64,000 nt of DNA from Actinomycetospora chiangmaiensis DSM 45062 (GCF_000379625.1 NZ_KB903217.1:203816-267815), one strand, 5' to 3'; numbered from the stretch's first letter, positions 17,601 through 26,593 are shown. The notes: generated from the sequence alone by a model not told the origin. Numbers and translations are program-made.

Positions 17601-17921
17601 CTAACCGGACGATTCGTCCGCCAACCACGTCAGATACGTCTCGTGCCCGCCGTCGATCGGCAGGGTGATCACCTCGGGGACGTCGTAGGAGTGGTTCCCG
17701 ACGATCCACTCGGTCGCCTCCGCCGCCCGCGTCGTCTTGACGACGAGCTGGTACTCCGACTCGACCTGCACCGCCCCGTCCCATCGGAACACGCTGCGGA
17801 CCGGGCCGACGATCTGCACGCAGGCCGCGAGCCGCGCCTCGACGAGCCCGCGGGCGAGTCGCTGCGCCTCCGCGTCGGAGTCGGTGGTGGTCAGGACCGC
17901 GTGAGCAGTAATCCGTGCCAT
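17601..17921 (-). CDS. cutA: CutA-type divalent-cation tolerance protein
   Basis: A 106-residue trimeric ferredoxin-fold protein. The family motifs are ARLAACVQIVGPVRSVFRWDG and SEYQLVVKTT, followed by NHSYDVPEVITLPI. CutA1 proteins are linked to copper tolerance in E. coli, but their cellular role is unsettled. The start codon at 17921 falls in the loop of a family C palindrome, and codons 2-7 (ARITAH) are encoded by its arm. An mRNA hairpin would therefore present the start codon. It sits 8 bp downstream of an MFS gene. Confidence 0.93.
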   Translation of the reverse strand: MARITAHAVLTTTDSDAEAQRLARGLVEARLAACVQIVGPVRSVFRWDGAVQVESEYQLVVKTTRAAEATEWIVGNHSYDVPEVITLPIDGGHETYLTWLADESSG

Positions 17922-17955
17922 GACACGGATTAGTGCACACGGGCCGAAGGCACCT
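17901..17955. repeat. Family C palindrome at the MFS/cutA junction
   Basis: Two 17-nt arms (17901-17917 and 17924-17940, two mismatches) flank a 6-nt loop. They are followed by GGGCCGAAGGCACCT, which matches (as reverse complement) the AGGTGGCCTTCGGCCC flank of the copy at 54196. The loop holds the cutA start codon and the right arm holds the MFS stop codon. Confidence 0.75.
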
Positions 17956-19183
17956 CGCCGAAGACGGCGCCGCGGGCCTCGGGGCCGAGCAGGAGCACGA
18001 CCGCGGTGAGGACGAGGACCGGCACGATGACCGCGGCCAGCGCGAACGACCCGCCGTAGGCCGCGGCCAGGGCCGCCTGGATCGGCAGGTTGAACGAGGC
18101 GATCGCGTTGCCGAGCTGGTAGGTCACGCCCGGGTAGAAGCCGCGGACCTCGTCGGGCGAGAGCTCGGCGAGGTGCGCCGGCACCACGCCCCACCCGCCC
18201 TGCACCAGGACCTGCAGCAGGAAGGCCCCGAGCGTGACGAGCCCGAGCGCCGGCGAGTACGCGAACAGGAACACCACCGGGACCGCGAGGACCGCGCAGC
18301 CCGCGGCCGTACGCCGTCGCCCGAAGCGTTCCGAGAGCGCTCCGAAGTAGGCGCCGCCGAGGATCGCCCCGATGTTGTAGATGATCGCGACGACGGTGAC
18401 GGCACCGGTGGAGGCGGAGAAGTCCTCCTTGAGGAAGGTCGGCACGAAGTCCTGCGTGCCGTGGCTCATGAAGTTGAACAGCGTCATGAGCACGATCAGG
18501 TAGAGGAAGCGGCGCAGCACCTTCGGCTGCAGGAAGACCTTGCCGGGCCCGACCTTCGTCAGCTCCACCTTCTCCTGGGTGCGCTCCCAGGCCTCCCACT
18601 CCCCCACGCGCGTGCGGATGAGGAAGGCGATCAGCGCCGGGATCGCGCCGAGGACGAACAGCCAGCGCCACCCGAGGTAGGGCGTCACCAGGAAGTTGGC
18701 GATCGTCGCGAGCAGGTAGCCCACCGGGTAGCCCTGCTGGAGCAGGCCCGACCAGAAGCCGCGCTTCTCCGGCGGGATCTTCTCCAGGGCCAGCGACGCC
18801 CCGAGGCCCCACTCGCCGCCCATCCCCAGGCCGAACAGGAAGCGCAGCACGACCAGGACGGTGAAGGTCGGCGCGAGCCCGGAGAGCACCTCCATCGCCG
18901 AGTAGAAGAGGACGTCGACCATCAGCGGGATGCGGCGGCCCTTCTTGTCCGCCCAGATCCCGAAGACCAGCGCGCCGATGGGGCGGGCGATCAGGGTCAC
19001 CGTGGTGAGGAAGGCCACCTCGGTCGTCGAGCGACCGAATTCCTTGGCGATGTCGGACAGGACGAACACGACGAGGAAGAAGTCGAACGCGTCCATCGCC
19101 CAGCCCAGCCAGGCGGCCAGGAACGCGTTGCGCTGCTCGCGGGTGAGGCCCCGCGCCTGCTCGAGAAGTCCCGGACCGGCCAT
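17930..19183 (-). CDS. MFS transporter, metabolite:H+ symporter type
   Basis: A 417-residue protein with 12 membrane helices of the MHS/carboxylate-sialate symporter branch. The motifs are WLGWAMDAFDFFLVVFVLS (helix 1), GIWADKKGRRIPLM (motif A), GLGMGGEWGLGASLALE (helix 4-5) and GALSERFGRRRT. It probably imports an organic acid with protons. Start ATG 19183 gives the usual length; a longer form from 19222 is possible but would add a non-family N-terminus. Its stop codon sits in the family C palindrome just before cutA. Confidence 0.88.
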   Translation of the reverse strand: MAGPGLLEQARGLTREQRNAFLAAWLGWAMDAFDFFLVVFVLSDIAKEFGRSTTEVAFLTTVTLIARPIGALVFGIWADKKGRRIPLMVDVLFYSAMEVLSGLAPTFTVLVVLRFLFGLGMGGEWGLGASLALEKIPPEKRGFWSGLLQQGYPVGYLLATIANFLVTPYLGWRWLFVLGAIPALIAFLIRTRVGEWEAWERTQEKVELTKVGPGKVFLQPKVLRRFLYLIVLMTLFNFMSHGTQDFVPTFLKEDFSASTGAVTVVAIIYNIGAILGGAYFGALSERFGRRRTAAGCAVLAVPVVFLFAYSPALGLVTLGAFLLQVLVQGGWGVVPAHLAELSPDEVRGFYPGVTYQLGNAIASFNLPIQAALAAAYGGSFALAAVIVPVLVLTAVVLLLGPEARGAVFGEVPSARVH

Positions 19184-19278
19184 GGCCCAGGAACTTAGGC
19201 TCAACAACGGCGGTCCGGACACCCGTCGTCGGGAACGTCCCGGATGTCCACCCCGCGCCGGGGCCTAGGCTCGTGAGC

Positions 19279-20703
19279 ATGGCGAACGATTCCGGCGGCG
19301 GCCGGCACCGCTGGCTCGTGCTCGGCATCTGCTGCATGAGCCTGCTCGTGGTCTCGATGGACAACACGATCGTCAACGTCGCCCTGCCGGCGATCCGCGC
19401 CGACCTCACTGCGTCGATCACCGAGCTGCAGTGGACCGTCGACGCCTACACGCTCGTGCTGGCCTGCTTCCTCATGCTGGCGGGCGCGACCGGCGACCGC
19501 CTCGGCCGCCGACGGACCTTCCAGACCGGCCTCGCCGTCTTCGGTCTCGGCTCGCTGCTCTGCAGCCTGGCGCCGTCGGTCGGCTGGCTGATCGCGGCGC
19601 GGGCCGTGCAGGGCATCGGCGGGACGATGCTGAACCCGATCGCGCTGTCCATCGTCACGAACGTCTTCGTCGACCCCCGTGAGCGAGCCCGGGCCATCGG
19701 CGTGTGGGGCTCCGTCGTCGGGATCTCGCTCGGGCTCGGGCCGGTGCTCGGCGGGCTGCTCACCGAGTCGATCGGCTGGCGGGCGATCTTCTGGGTCAAC
19801 GTCCCCATCGTGCTCGCGGCCCTCGCCCTCACCGCGCGCTTCGTGCCCGAGTCGCGGGCCGACCACGCCCGCCGGCCGGACCCGGTCGGCCAGGTCCTGG
19901 TGGTGGTCCTGCTCGGGTCGGTCACGACCGCCGTGATCGAGGCGCCGCGGCTGGGCTGGACCTCGGCTGCGGTCCTCGGGCTCGCGGTGGCCGCCCTCGT
20001 CGCGCTCGTCGCGCTGCTGGTGTGGGAGCGACGGCGCCGCGAGCCGCTCCTCGAGCTCGGCTTCTTCGCGAGCGTCCCATTCTCCTCCGCGACGCTCATC
20101 GCGGTCTGTGCGTTCGCGGCCTTCGCCTCCTTCCTGTTCCTCTCGACGCTCTACCTGCAGGAGATCCGCGGGCTCTCCTCGCTCGCCGCGGGCCTCGCCC
20201 TGCTACCGGCCGCGGTCACCTCCACGGTGTGCGCACCGCTGTCGGGCCGGCTGGTCGCCACCCGCGGCTCCCGGCTCTCGCTGGTGGTCGCGGGGGTCGC
20301 GATGACAGCGGTCGCGCTCGCCCTCACGCAGGTCGGGCCGACCACCCCGGAGTGGGTCCTGCTCGCGGTCTTCGGCGTCTTCGGCGTCGGCTTCGGGCTG
20401 GTCAACCCGCCGATCACGAACACCGCGGTCAGCGGCATGCCGCGGGCGCAGGCCGGGGTCGCCGCGGCGGTCGCGTCGACCAGCCGCCAGGTCGGCTCCA
20501 CCCTCGGCGTCGCGGTCAGCGGCACCTTCGTCGCCGCGGCGGTCACGCTGGGCTCCGGGCTGACGGCGGGGTGGGTGGCCGCGGCCGTCGCGACCGCCGT
20601 CGTCGGCGTGCTCGGCATCGTCGCGACGACGGCGCGGGCCCGGGCCAGCGCGGACCGGGTGGCCGAACGGTTCGCCGAGGAGGCCGCCCCGGCCCGGGTC
20701 TGA
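19279..20703 (+). CDS. MFS drug/H+ antiporter, DHA2 (EmrB/QacA) family
   Basis: About 474 residues with 14 predicted membrane helices. The family signatures are VSMDNTIVNVALP (helix 1), GDRLGRRRTF (motif A), RAVQGIGGTMLNPIAL and GLGPVLGGLL (the antiporter motif C). It is likely to export toxic compounds using the proton gradient. ATG 19279 is used; GTG 19273 is two codons upstream. It is divergent from the MHS transporter. No regulator is adjacent. Confidence 0.92.
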   Translation: MANDSGGGRHRWLVLGICCMSLLVVSMDNTIVNVALPAIRADLTASITELQWTVDAYTLVLACFLMLAGATGDRLGRRRTFQTGLAVFGLGSLLCSLAPSVGWLIAARAVQGIGGTMLNPIALSIVTNVFVDPRERARAIGVWGSVVGISLGLGPVLGGLLTESIGWRAIFWVNVPIVLAALALTARFVPESRADHARRPDPVGQVLVVVLLGSVTTAVIEAPRLGWTSAAVLGLAVAALVALVALLVWERRRREPLLELGFFASVPFSSATLIAVCAFAAFASFLFLSTLYLQEIRGLSSLAAGLALLPAAVTSTVCAPLSGRLVATRGSRLSLVVAGVAMTAVALALTQVGPTTPEWVLLAVFGVFGVGFGLVNPPITNTAVSGMPRAQAGVAAAVASTSRQVGSTLGVAVSGTFVAAAVTLGSGLTAGWVAAAVATAVVGVLGIVATTARARASADRVAERFAEEAAPARV

Positions 20704-20796
20704 CACGTCCGACGAACGCTGTGACCGCTGAGCGAACCCATCGTGGGACATCGACCACTGTGAAGCGCGCGCCAGGGCTCGTGCGGGCACCCTGGG

Positions 20797-20823
20797 CCCC
20801 CCGCGCGGAGATGTCGCGGGGGG
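20797..20823 (+). promoter_or_regulatory. Leader hairpin next to the aldo/keto reductase ribosome binding site
   Basis: CCCCCCGCG (20797-20805) and CGCGGGGGG (20815-20823) form a perfect 9-bp stem with a 9-nt loop. It abuts the Shine-Dalgarno AAGGAG (20824-20829). It could hinder ribosome access or act as an attenuator. Confidence 0.45.
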
Positions 20824-20836
20824 AAGGAGATGCCAC

Positions 20837-21703
20837 GTGACGACGACGCAGTCGCCGGCCGCCGCCGCCGGGACGTTCCAGCTGGGGGGCGAGTTCACCG
20901 TCCGCCGCCTCGGCTACGGCGCGATGCGGCTCACCGGGGAGGGCATCTGGGGCCCGCCGAAGGACAGCGACAACGCGCTCGCCGTGCTGCGCCGTGCCGT
21001 GGAGCTCGGGGTCGACTTCATCGACACCGCCGACTCCTACGGCCCGTACGTGAGCGAGGAACTGGTCCGCGAGGCGCTCTACCCCTACCGCGACGTCCGC
21101 GTCGCGACGAAGGCCGGCCTGTTGCGCACCGGTCCCAACCGGTGGATCCCGTGCGGACGCCCGGACTACCTGCGCCAGGAGTGCGAGATGAGCCTGCGCC
21201 GTCTCGGCGTGGAGACCATCGACCTCTTCCAGCTCCACCGCGTCGACCCGCACGTCGCCGCCGACGAGCAGTTCGGCCTGCTGGCCGACCTGCAGCGTGA
21301 GGGCAAGGTCCGCCATGTCGGGCTCTCGCAGGTGTCGGTCGAGCAGATCGAGGCCGCCGGGCGGATCGTCGACGTCGCGTCGGTGCAGAACCGGTACAAC
21401 CTCGTCGACCGGTCCTCCGACGCCGAGCTGCGGCACTGCACCGAGCACGGCATCGCCTTCATCCCGTGGGCCCCGGCGGACGCCGGCAACCTCGCCCAGG
21501 AGGGCAACGCCGCCCACGACGCCGCCGTCGAGCTCGGCGCCACCCCGGCCCAGGTCGCCCTCGCGTGGCTGCTGCAGCGCAGCTCGGTGATGCTGCCGAT
21601 CCCCGGCACCGCGTCGCTGGAGCACCTCGAGGAGAACTGCGCGGCCGCCACGCTGGAGCTGCCCCGCACCGCCGTCGAGCGCCTGGACGCCGCGGCCTCC
21701 TGA
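20837..21703 (+). CDS. Aldo/keto reductase
   Basis: A 288-residue NADPH-dependent TIM-barrel reductase. The catalytic tetrad regions are visible: DFIDTADSYGPYVSEE (Asp and Tyr), ATKAGLLR (Lys) and LFQLHRVDP (His). The C-terminal cofactor-binding segment is LPIPGTASLEHLEEN. It resembles the AKR11/13-type general stress reductases; the substrate is unknown. GTG start with AAGGAG 7 nt upstream. It ends at a strong bidirectional terminator. Confidence 0.92.
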   Translation: MTTTQSPAAAAGTFQLGGEFTVRRLGYGAMRLTGEGIWGPPKDSDNALAVLRRAVELGVDFIDTADSYGPYVSEELVREALYPYRDVRVATKAGLLRTGPNRWIPCGRPDYLRQECEMSLRRLGVETIDLFQLHRVDPHVAADEQFGLLADLQREGKVRHVGLSQVSVEQIEAAGRIVDVASVQNRYNLVDRSSDAELRHCTEHGIAFIPWAPADAGNLAQEGNAAHDAAVELGATPAQVALAWLLQRSSVMLPIPGTASLEHLEENCAAATLELPRTAVERLDAAAS

Positions 21704-21728
21704 TCCCAGCCGGCCCGCCCGGTACGAG

Positions 21729-21766
21729 CGGGCCGTTCGTCACCGTCATGCGTGACGAACGGCCCG
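21729..21766. terminator. Bidirectional terminator between convergent genes
   Basis: A perfect 15-bp stem (21729-21743 with 21752-21766) and an 8-nt loop. It lies between the aldo/keto reductase gene and the convergent NmrA-like gene. Confidence 0.85.
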
Positions 21767-21824
21767 TTCGTCCGTCCGGAGCGTTCCGCCGACGTCCGGG
21801 TTCCCGACGCCGGGTCGGTGCCGG

Positions 21825-23462
21825 TCAGGCGCCGACGCGGCTGCGGGCCTTCTCCGCGTCCCGCAGGGCCCGGTCGCGCCGACGGCGCCGGAGCGCTGCG
21901 AGCGGGCCGTACCCGTCGTCGGGAACGGCGAGGGGACCACTGCCCTCGGTGAGCTCGGCGGCGGCCACGATGCGCCGCTCCATCCCGCCGAAGACCAGGA
22001 CGTGGAACGGCGCGATCACCCACCAGTAGGCGTGCCCGGCCAGGCCCTTGGGCAGGAAGATCGCGCGCTGACGGTAGACCGACCCGTCGGGCCGGGGCGC
22101 GACCCGGAGCTCCAGCCAGGCGAGGCCGGGGGCCTTCATCTCGGCGCGGAGCCGGAGCAGGTACTCCCCGTCCTCGAGGTCGGGGACCGAGCGCGGGCCG
22201 GCGTCGGAACCCTCGACGCACTCCTCCACGCGCCACCAGTCGAGCGCGTCCCCGACCTTGAGGGTGTCCTCGTCGCGCCGGCCGCGACGGAGGCCGACCC
22301 CGCCCACGAGCCGGTCGATCACGCCCCGGGCCCACCAGCCGATCGGGAACGAGTACCAGCCGCGGTTGCCACCGATCCCGATGACGACGCGCCACAGGTT
22401 GTCGGCGCTCGCCGCGGACGTCCGTTCCCGGACGTCGGTGTAGACCGTGCCGCCCGCCCACTCCGGGTCGGAGGGCAGCAGGTCCGAGGGCATCGGGTCG
22501 GACGGGGCGTAGCGCGCGTTGGCCCCCGACCACCGTGTCTCCACCTGGCCCTCGCGGATGCGGGTGAGCGCCAGGTCGACGGCGCGCCGGAAGCTGGTGA
22601 GCCCCTCGGCGGGCGGCGGGACGAGGTCGTCGATGTCGTGCTCGGAGGCGACGACCTCGTGGATGAGGGAGTCGATGAGGGGCACGGCGGTCGAGCGCGG
22701 CACGGGCGTCACGAGGTTCACCCAGTGCGAGGACAGCCGCGGCGTGAGCACCGGGACGGGCAGCATCCGCCGCGGCGGGAGGCCCGCGACCTCGGCGAAG
22801 CCCTCCATCATCTGCAGGTAGGTCAGGACGTCGGGGCCGCCGATGTCGAACGCCCGGTTGACGTCCGCGGGCAGGTCGACCGCCCCGACGAGGTAGTGCA
22901 GGACGTCGCGGATGGCGATGGGCTGGACGCGGTGGTGCACCCAGCTCGGCGTCAGCATCACCGGGAGCCGCTCGGTGAGGTAGCGCAGCATCTCGAAGCT
23001 CGCCGAGCCGGAGCCGAGGATCACCGCGGCCTGCAGCACGGCGGTCGGCACGCCGGAGCGCAGGAAGATCTCGCCGACCTCGGCCCGGGAGGCGAGGTGC
23101 TCGGAGAGCCGGACGCCCGAGGGGTGGATGCCGCCGAGGTAGACGATCCGGCGGACGCCGGCCGACCGGGCGGCCTGCGCGGTGATGAGCGCGGCGTGCC
23201 GGTCGACCTCGGCGAAACCCGACTCGGAGAGCGAGTGCACGAGGTAGAAGAGGACGTCGGCGCCCTCGCAGGCGGCGCGCATCGAGTCCTCGTCGAGCAC
23301 GTCCCCCGCGACCACCTCGACGGCGTCCTGCTGCGCCCAGGGGATGTCCTTCATCTTCGCGGGGGTCCGGACCACGCAGCGGACCTCGTGGCCCTCGGCC
23401 GCGAGCCGCGGGGCGAGCCGTCCGCCGATGTAGCCGGTCGCGCCGGTCACCACGCACTTCAC
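21825..23462 (-). CDS. NAD(P)-binding NmrA/SDR-like protein with DUF2867 domain
   Basis: About 545 residues in two parts. Residues 1-300 are an atypical short-chain dehydrogenase fold with CVVTGATGYIGGRLAPRL at the N-terminus, YLVHSLSE and GGIHPSGVRLSEHL. Residues about 345-510 form a DUF2867 domain (GWYSFPIGWWARGVIDRLVG, LKVGDALDWWRVE, GLAGHAYWWVIAPFH). Such fusions are annotated as DUF2867 SDR oxidoreductases. The biochemical role is unknown. GTG 23462 was chosen because the Rossmann motif starts within a few residues. Longer forms in the same frame add an Arg-rich stretch with no family match. Confidence 0.85.
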   Translation of the reverse strand: MKCVVTGATGYIGGRLAPRLAAEGHEVRCVVRTPAKMKDIPWAQQDAVEVVAGDVLDEDSMRAACEGADVLFYLVHSLSESGFAEVDRHAALITAQAARSAGVRRIVYLGGIHPSGVRLSEHLASRAEVGEIFLRSGVPTAVLQAAVILGSGSASFEMLRYLTERLPVMLTPSWVHHRVQPIAIRDVLHYLVGAVDLPADVNRAFDIGGPDVLTYLQMMEGFAEVAGLPPRRMLPVPVLTPRLSSHWVNLVTPVPRSTAVPLIDSLIHEVVASEHDIDDLVPPPAEGLTSFRRAVDLALTRIREGQVETRWSGANARYAPSDPMPSDLLPSDPEWAGGTVYTDVRERTSAASADNLWRVVIGIGGNRGWYSFPIGWWARGVIDRLVGGVGLRRGRRDEDTLKVGDALDWWRVEECVEGSDAGPRSVPDLEDGEYLLRLRAEMKAPGLAWLELRVAPRPDGSVYRQRAIFLPKGLAGHAYWWVIAPFHVLVFGGMERRIVAAAELTEGSGPLAVPDDGYGPLAALRRRRRDRALRDAEKARSRVGA

Positions 23463-23855
23463 GGCTTCATCGTCGCGGCTCCGGGGGCGGGCCGCGACTC
23501 TGCACCGGCCACGACCTGCCTCGATCAGGGGTTCCACCACCGTGCGCATCCGCTCGATGGGGTGCACGACCGGCTGTGTGCGTCTCACGGAGGCGAGCGA
23601 TCACCCGGGTGCCCGATCGAGCGGCGGGGTCTGACGCAAGGTGAGCGACGGAGCCATGAACGACACGGATGTGGTTCTGCTCCGATGGAGTGACACACGA
23701 CCAGGGGGTCTTCGGGCGTGTCGCGATTCTTTCGGCGCGTCGCCCGAAAGGTGCGCCGGACCCCTGCCGTTGCCCCTCATGTCGCGGGCGAACGGAGACC
23801 ACCGTTCGTCGCAGCGGCAGCAGGACCGTGTGGTTCAACGGCGGAGGTGGGGAAC
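23463..23855. other. Divergent intergenic region
   Basis: 393 bp between divergent genes. A longer GTG-started form of the downstream gene (23718) is possible but has no ribosome binding site. A small hairpin CTTTCGG/CCGAAAG lies at 23729-23750. No convincing gene or promoter consensus is visible. Confidence 0.4.
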
Positions 23856-24410
23856 ATGTGGGTCTGGCGCGACGAGACCGTCCGCGGCGGATGGCGTCTC
23901 GACAACACGGGCTCGTGGACGTACGACGAGCCCGCGCGCCTGGAGAGGGTGGGGGCGCCCCGGCGGGCGGAGCCCGACGCCCGGACGCGGGAGCAGTGGG
24001 CGCGCGAGCGCTTCCTGGCCGACCAGCGGGCGCGCGCCGAGCGGGAGCGGCGGCGTCCGGCGCTCGCGGCCACCCCCGGCGACCCGTTCGAGGCGGAGCC
24101 GATCTTCCGGTCGGTGGCGCACGAGGTGCGGGAGGAGCGGCACTACGAGGGGGGCCGCTACCGGCACGCCGCGCACGCCCCGGCCGAGCGCCACGGGTAC
24201 ATCCCGGAGCCCCACCCGGGCTCGGGGCCGTTCCCCGCGCAGGACGGCGGCCGTCGTCGGCTCGCTCCGGTGGAGGAGGTCCCGCCGCCCCCGGCCCGGG
24301 ACGACTTCGGCCCGGTGACCTCGGCCGAGGAGGAACTGCGGCGGCGTGCGGAGCGTCGTCGTCGTCCCCAGGCGGAGCCGGCGGGCGGCCGGCACGTGCT
24401 GCGCCGCTGA
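23856..24410 (+). CDS. Hypothetical charged protein
   Basis: A predicted 184-residue protein rich in Arg, Glu and Pro. It has a short Trp-rich start (WVWRDETVRGGWRLDNTGSW) and then a probably disordered or helical highly charged body. ATG 23856 follows GGAGG by 8 nt, supporting both the gene and this start. No family is recognised. A terminator follows at 24490. Confidence 0.6.
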   Translation: MWVWRDETVRGGWRLDNTGSWTYDEPARLERVGAPRRAEPDARTREQWARERFLADQRARAERERRRPALAATPGDPFEAEPIFRSVAHEVREERHYEGGRYRHAAHAPAERHGYIPEPHPGSGPFPAQDGGRRRLAPVEEVPPPPARDDFGPVTSAEEELRRRAERRRRPQAEPAGGRHVLRR

Positions 24411-24489
24411 GGAGACGCTCCGGGCCCGTCGGGGGTGTCCGGAACACCTGGACGAGCCGGCACGGCGTCGTGCCGGTCACGTGACACCG

Positions 24490-24520
24490 GAGGGCCTCCC
24501 GCAGACCGCGGGAGGCCCTC
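24490..24520. terminator. Terminator after the charged hypothetical gene
   Basis: A 12-bp stem GAGGGCCTCCCG/CGGGAGGCCCTC with a 7-nt loop. Confidence 0.75.
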
Positions 24521-24609
24521 GGTCGTCGTGGCGGAGGTGTGCCCGCGCGCGGGGCGGGGTATCGCCCCGGCCAGCACTCGGTGCCCCAAGATCGCAGGAG
24601 GTCCTCCCC

Positions 24610-25206
24610 ATGCTCGTCCGCCGTCTCGCCCGGCCGATGTTGGCCGCGGTGTTCATCAAGGGCGGGATCGACACCCTGCTCAACCCGGAGCCGCGCGTCG
24701 GGATGGCGGCGCCGAAGATCCAGCAGGCGGAGAACGTCGTCGGCGACAAGCTGCCGCCGCAGACCCCCACCGAGCCCGACCAGCTCGTGCGCATCGACGC
24801 CGGCGTCAAGATCGGCGCGGGCGTGCTGCTCGCCCTCGGCAAGTTCCCGCGCATCGCGTCGCTGGCCCTCGCCGCGAGCGTCATCCCGACGACGGTGGTC
24901 GGGCACGCCTTCTGGGAGGTCGACAACCCCGCGGACCGCTCCGCCCAGGAGATCCACTTCCTCAAGAACCTCGGGCTGCTCGGCGGCCTGATCCTGGCCG
25001 CGGTCGACACCGAGGGGAAGCCGTCGCTGAGCTGGCGGGCCCGTCGCGCCTCGCGCAAGCTCGCGAAGCAGACCCGGGAGCTGACCGGGTCGGCCTCCGA
25101 CACCGACTTCTCCGGGATCGCCGAGTCGGCGAAGTCGGCCGCCGGCACCGCCGGGGCCACCGCCCGGGACGCCGTCGACGTCGCGATCGGCCGCTTCGTC
25201 GCCTGA
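24610..25206 (+). CDS. DoxX family membrane protein
   Basis: A 198-residue protein with four predicted membrane helices in the DoxX pattern: PMLAAVFIKGGIDTLLNP, a second helix near DAGVKIGAGVLLALG, then ASLALAASVIPTTVVGHAFW and FLKNLGLLGGLILAAVD. A charged C-terminal cytoplasmic tail of about 55 residues follows. DoxX-like proteins take part in redox homeostasis in mycobacteria (with SodA and SseA), but none of those partners is nearby. ATG with AGGAGG 8 nt upstream. Confidence 0.9.
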   Translation: MLVRRLARPMLAAVFIKGGIDTLLNPEPRVGMAAPKIQQAENVVGDKLPPQTPTEPDQLVRIDAGVKIGAGVLLALGKFPRIASLALAASVIPTTVVGHAFWEVDNPADRSAQEIHFLKNLGLLGGLILAAVDTEGKPSLSWRARRASRKLAKQTRELTGSASDTDFSGIAESAKSAAGTAGATARDAVDVAIGRFVA

Positions 25207-25227
25207 TCGCGTCCGACCCCCGGGGAG

Positions 25228-25256
25228 GGCCCGTCCGCCACGGCGGGCGGGCCTTT
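25228..25256 (+). terminator. Rho-independent terminator after doxX
   Basis: A GC-rich stem (25228-25239 with 25242-25253, one G-T pair) is followed by a short T run. Confidence 0.7.
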
Positions 25257-25297
25257 CCCGCGTTCGGGCCACGGCGCTGCCCCCTAGGGTGGGCCCG

Positions 25298-26593
25298 GTG
25301 TGGACGAACTGGTCGGGCGGGCAGCGCTGCCGGCCCGTCGCCACCGCCCGCCCGCTCGACGAGGCGGGCGTCGCGGGCGTGATCCGGCGCGCCGCCCAGC
25401 GCGGCCAGACGGTCCGGCCCGTCGGGGCCGGCCACGGTTTCTCCGACCTCGCCGTCACCGACGGCGTCCACCTCGACTGCTCGGCCTTCGCCGGGATCAC
25501 CGGGGTGTCCGCGTCCGGCGGCCCCGCCGGGAAGGCCGGCCACGCCGTCGTGCGCGTCCGCGGCGGCACCACGATCGGTGAGCTCCAGGACGGACTGGCC
25601 GAACGCGGCCTCGCGCTGCCCGTCCCGCTCGACCTCGGTGCCCCCACCCTCGGCGGCGCCCTCGCCGTCGGGGCCCACGGCAGCGCGGCCTCCCGCGGGT
25701 CGCTCGCCGAGCAGGTCCTCGCGCTGCGCCTGGTCGACGGGCGGGGCCGGGTGCGCGACGTCCCCCGCGCCGACCTCGACGCCGCCCGCACCGCGCTCGG
25801 CGCCCTCGGGGTGGTCCTCGACGCCGAACTCGCCGTCGTCCCGGCCACGACGATGACGGTCACCCGCGCCCAGCGCCCCGTGGCCGAGGTCCTCGACCCG
25901 GCGTTCTGGGAGGCCCACGACCTGGCCGAGGCCGCCCTCTTCCCGTCCTCGCCGACCGCACTCGCCCGCTGGGCGGGCGTCGCCGACGGGACCGACGAGG
26001 AGGAGGCCGAGCGCGGGGTGGGCGTCACCAGCGCGGGCGCGACCGGGCGGACCGCCCTCGGCGGCGCCGTCGTCGTCGAGCGGGCCCTGCCCCGCCTCGC
26101 GCCCTCGCTCAACCGCGTCGTGTCCCGGCTCGCCCGCACCGTCTCCGCGACCGGCGCGGGCCACCGCGTCCTGTCGAACCCGCCCGCCGTGCGCTACGAG
26201 CAGACCGAGTGGGCGGTCCCCCGCGAGGTTCTGGTCGGGAGCCTGCGGACATTGCTCGCCGAACTCGCCGACGGGCTGGAGACCGGGCTGCCGGTCCGGA
26301 TGCGGGTCGGCCCGGCCGAGCACGGCTGGCTGCACCCGGCCTACGGGCGCGACACCGGCTGGATCGCCGTCCGCGTCCCCCGGGGCACCGACCCAGGGCC
26401 GGTCCTCGCCCGCACCGCGACCGTGATGCGCGCCCACGGCGGGCGTCCGCACTGGGGCACGCGGCACGACTTCGACGCCGTCGACGTGGCCGCGGCCTAT
26501 CCCCGGTTCGCCGACTTCACGCGGGTGCGCGACGCCTACGACCCCGACCGGGTGTTCACCAACCCCGCCCTGGCCCGGCTGCTCGGCGACTGA
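25298..26593 (+). CDS. FAD-linked D-arabinono-1,4-lactone oxidase family protein
   Basis: A 431-residue flavoenzyme of the aldonolactone oxidase family. The N-terminal PCMH-type FAD domain has TVRPVGAGHGFSDLA and GGALAVGAHGSAASRGSL. The C-terminal ALO domain ends with PHWGTRHDF and ARLL. The oxidase-type substrate is a sugar lactone or alditol; the precise substrate is not readable. GTG 25298 gives the typical WTNW start; GTG 25289 is three codons upstream. TAGGGT about 7-12 nt upstream suggests a leaderless mRNA. The 3' end overlaps the convergent FUSC gene by 58 bp. Confidence 0.87.
   Translation: MWTNWSGGQRCRPVATARPLDEAGVAGVIRRAAQRGQTVRPVGAGHGFSDLAVTDGVHLDCSAFAGITGVSASGGPAGKAGHAVVRVRGGTTIGELQDGLAERGLALPVPLDLGAPTLGGALAVGAHGSAASRGSLAEQVLALRLVDGRGRVRDVPRADLDAARTALGALGVVLDAELAVVPATTMTVTRAQRPVAEVLDPAFWEAHDLAEAALFPSSPTALARWAGVADGTDEEEAERGVGVTSAGATGRTALGGAVVVERALPRLAPSLNRVVSRLARTVSATGAGHRVLSNPPAVRYEQTEWAVPREVLVGSLRTLLAELADGLETGLPVRMRVGPAEHGWLHPAYGRDTGWIAVRVPRGTDPGPVLARTATVMRAHGGRPHWGTRHDFDAVDVAAAYPRFADFTRVRDAYDPDRVFTNPALARLLGD

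Noticed and set aside
17930..19421. 606-codon fused frame spanning MFS and cutA regions
   Set aside because: Only its last ~106 codons are cutA; the rest is an out-of-frame reading of the MFS gene.
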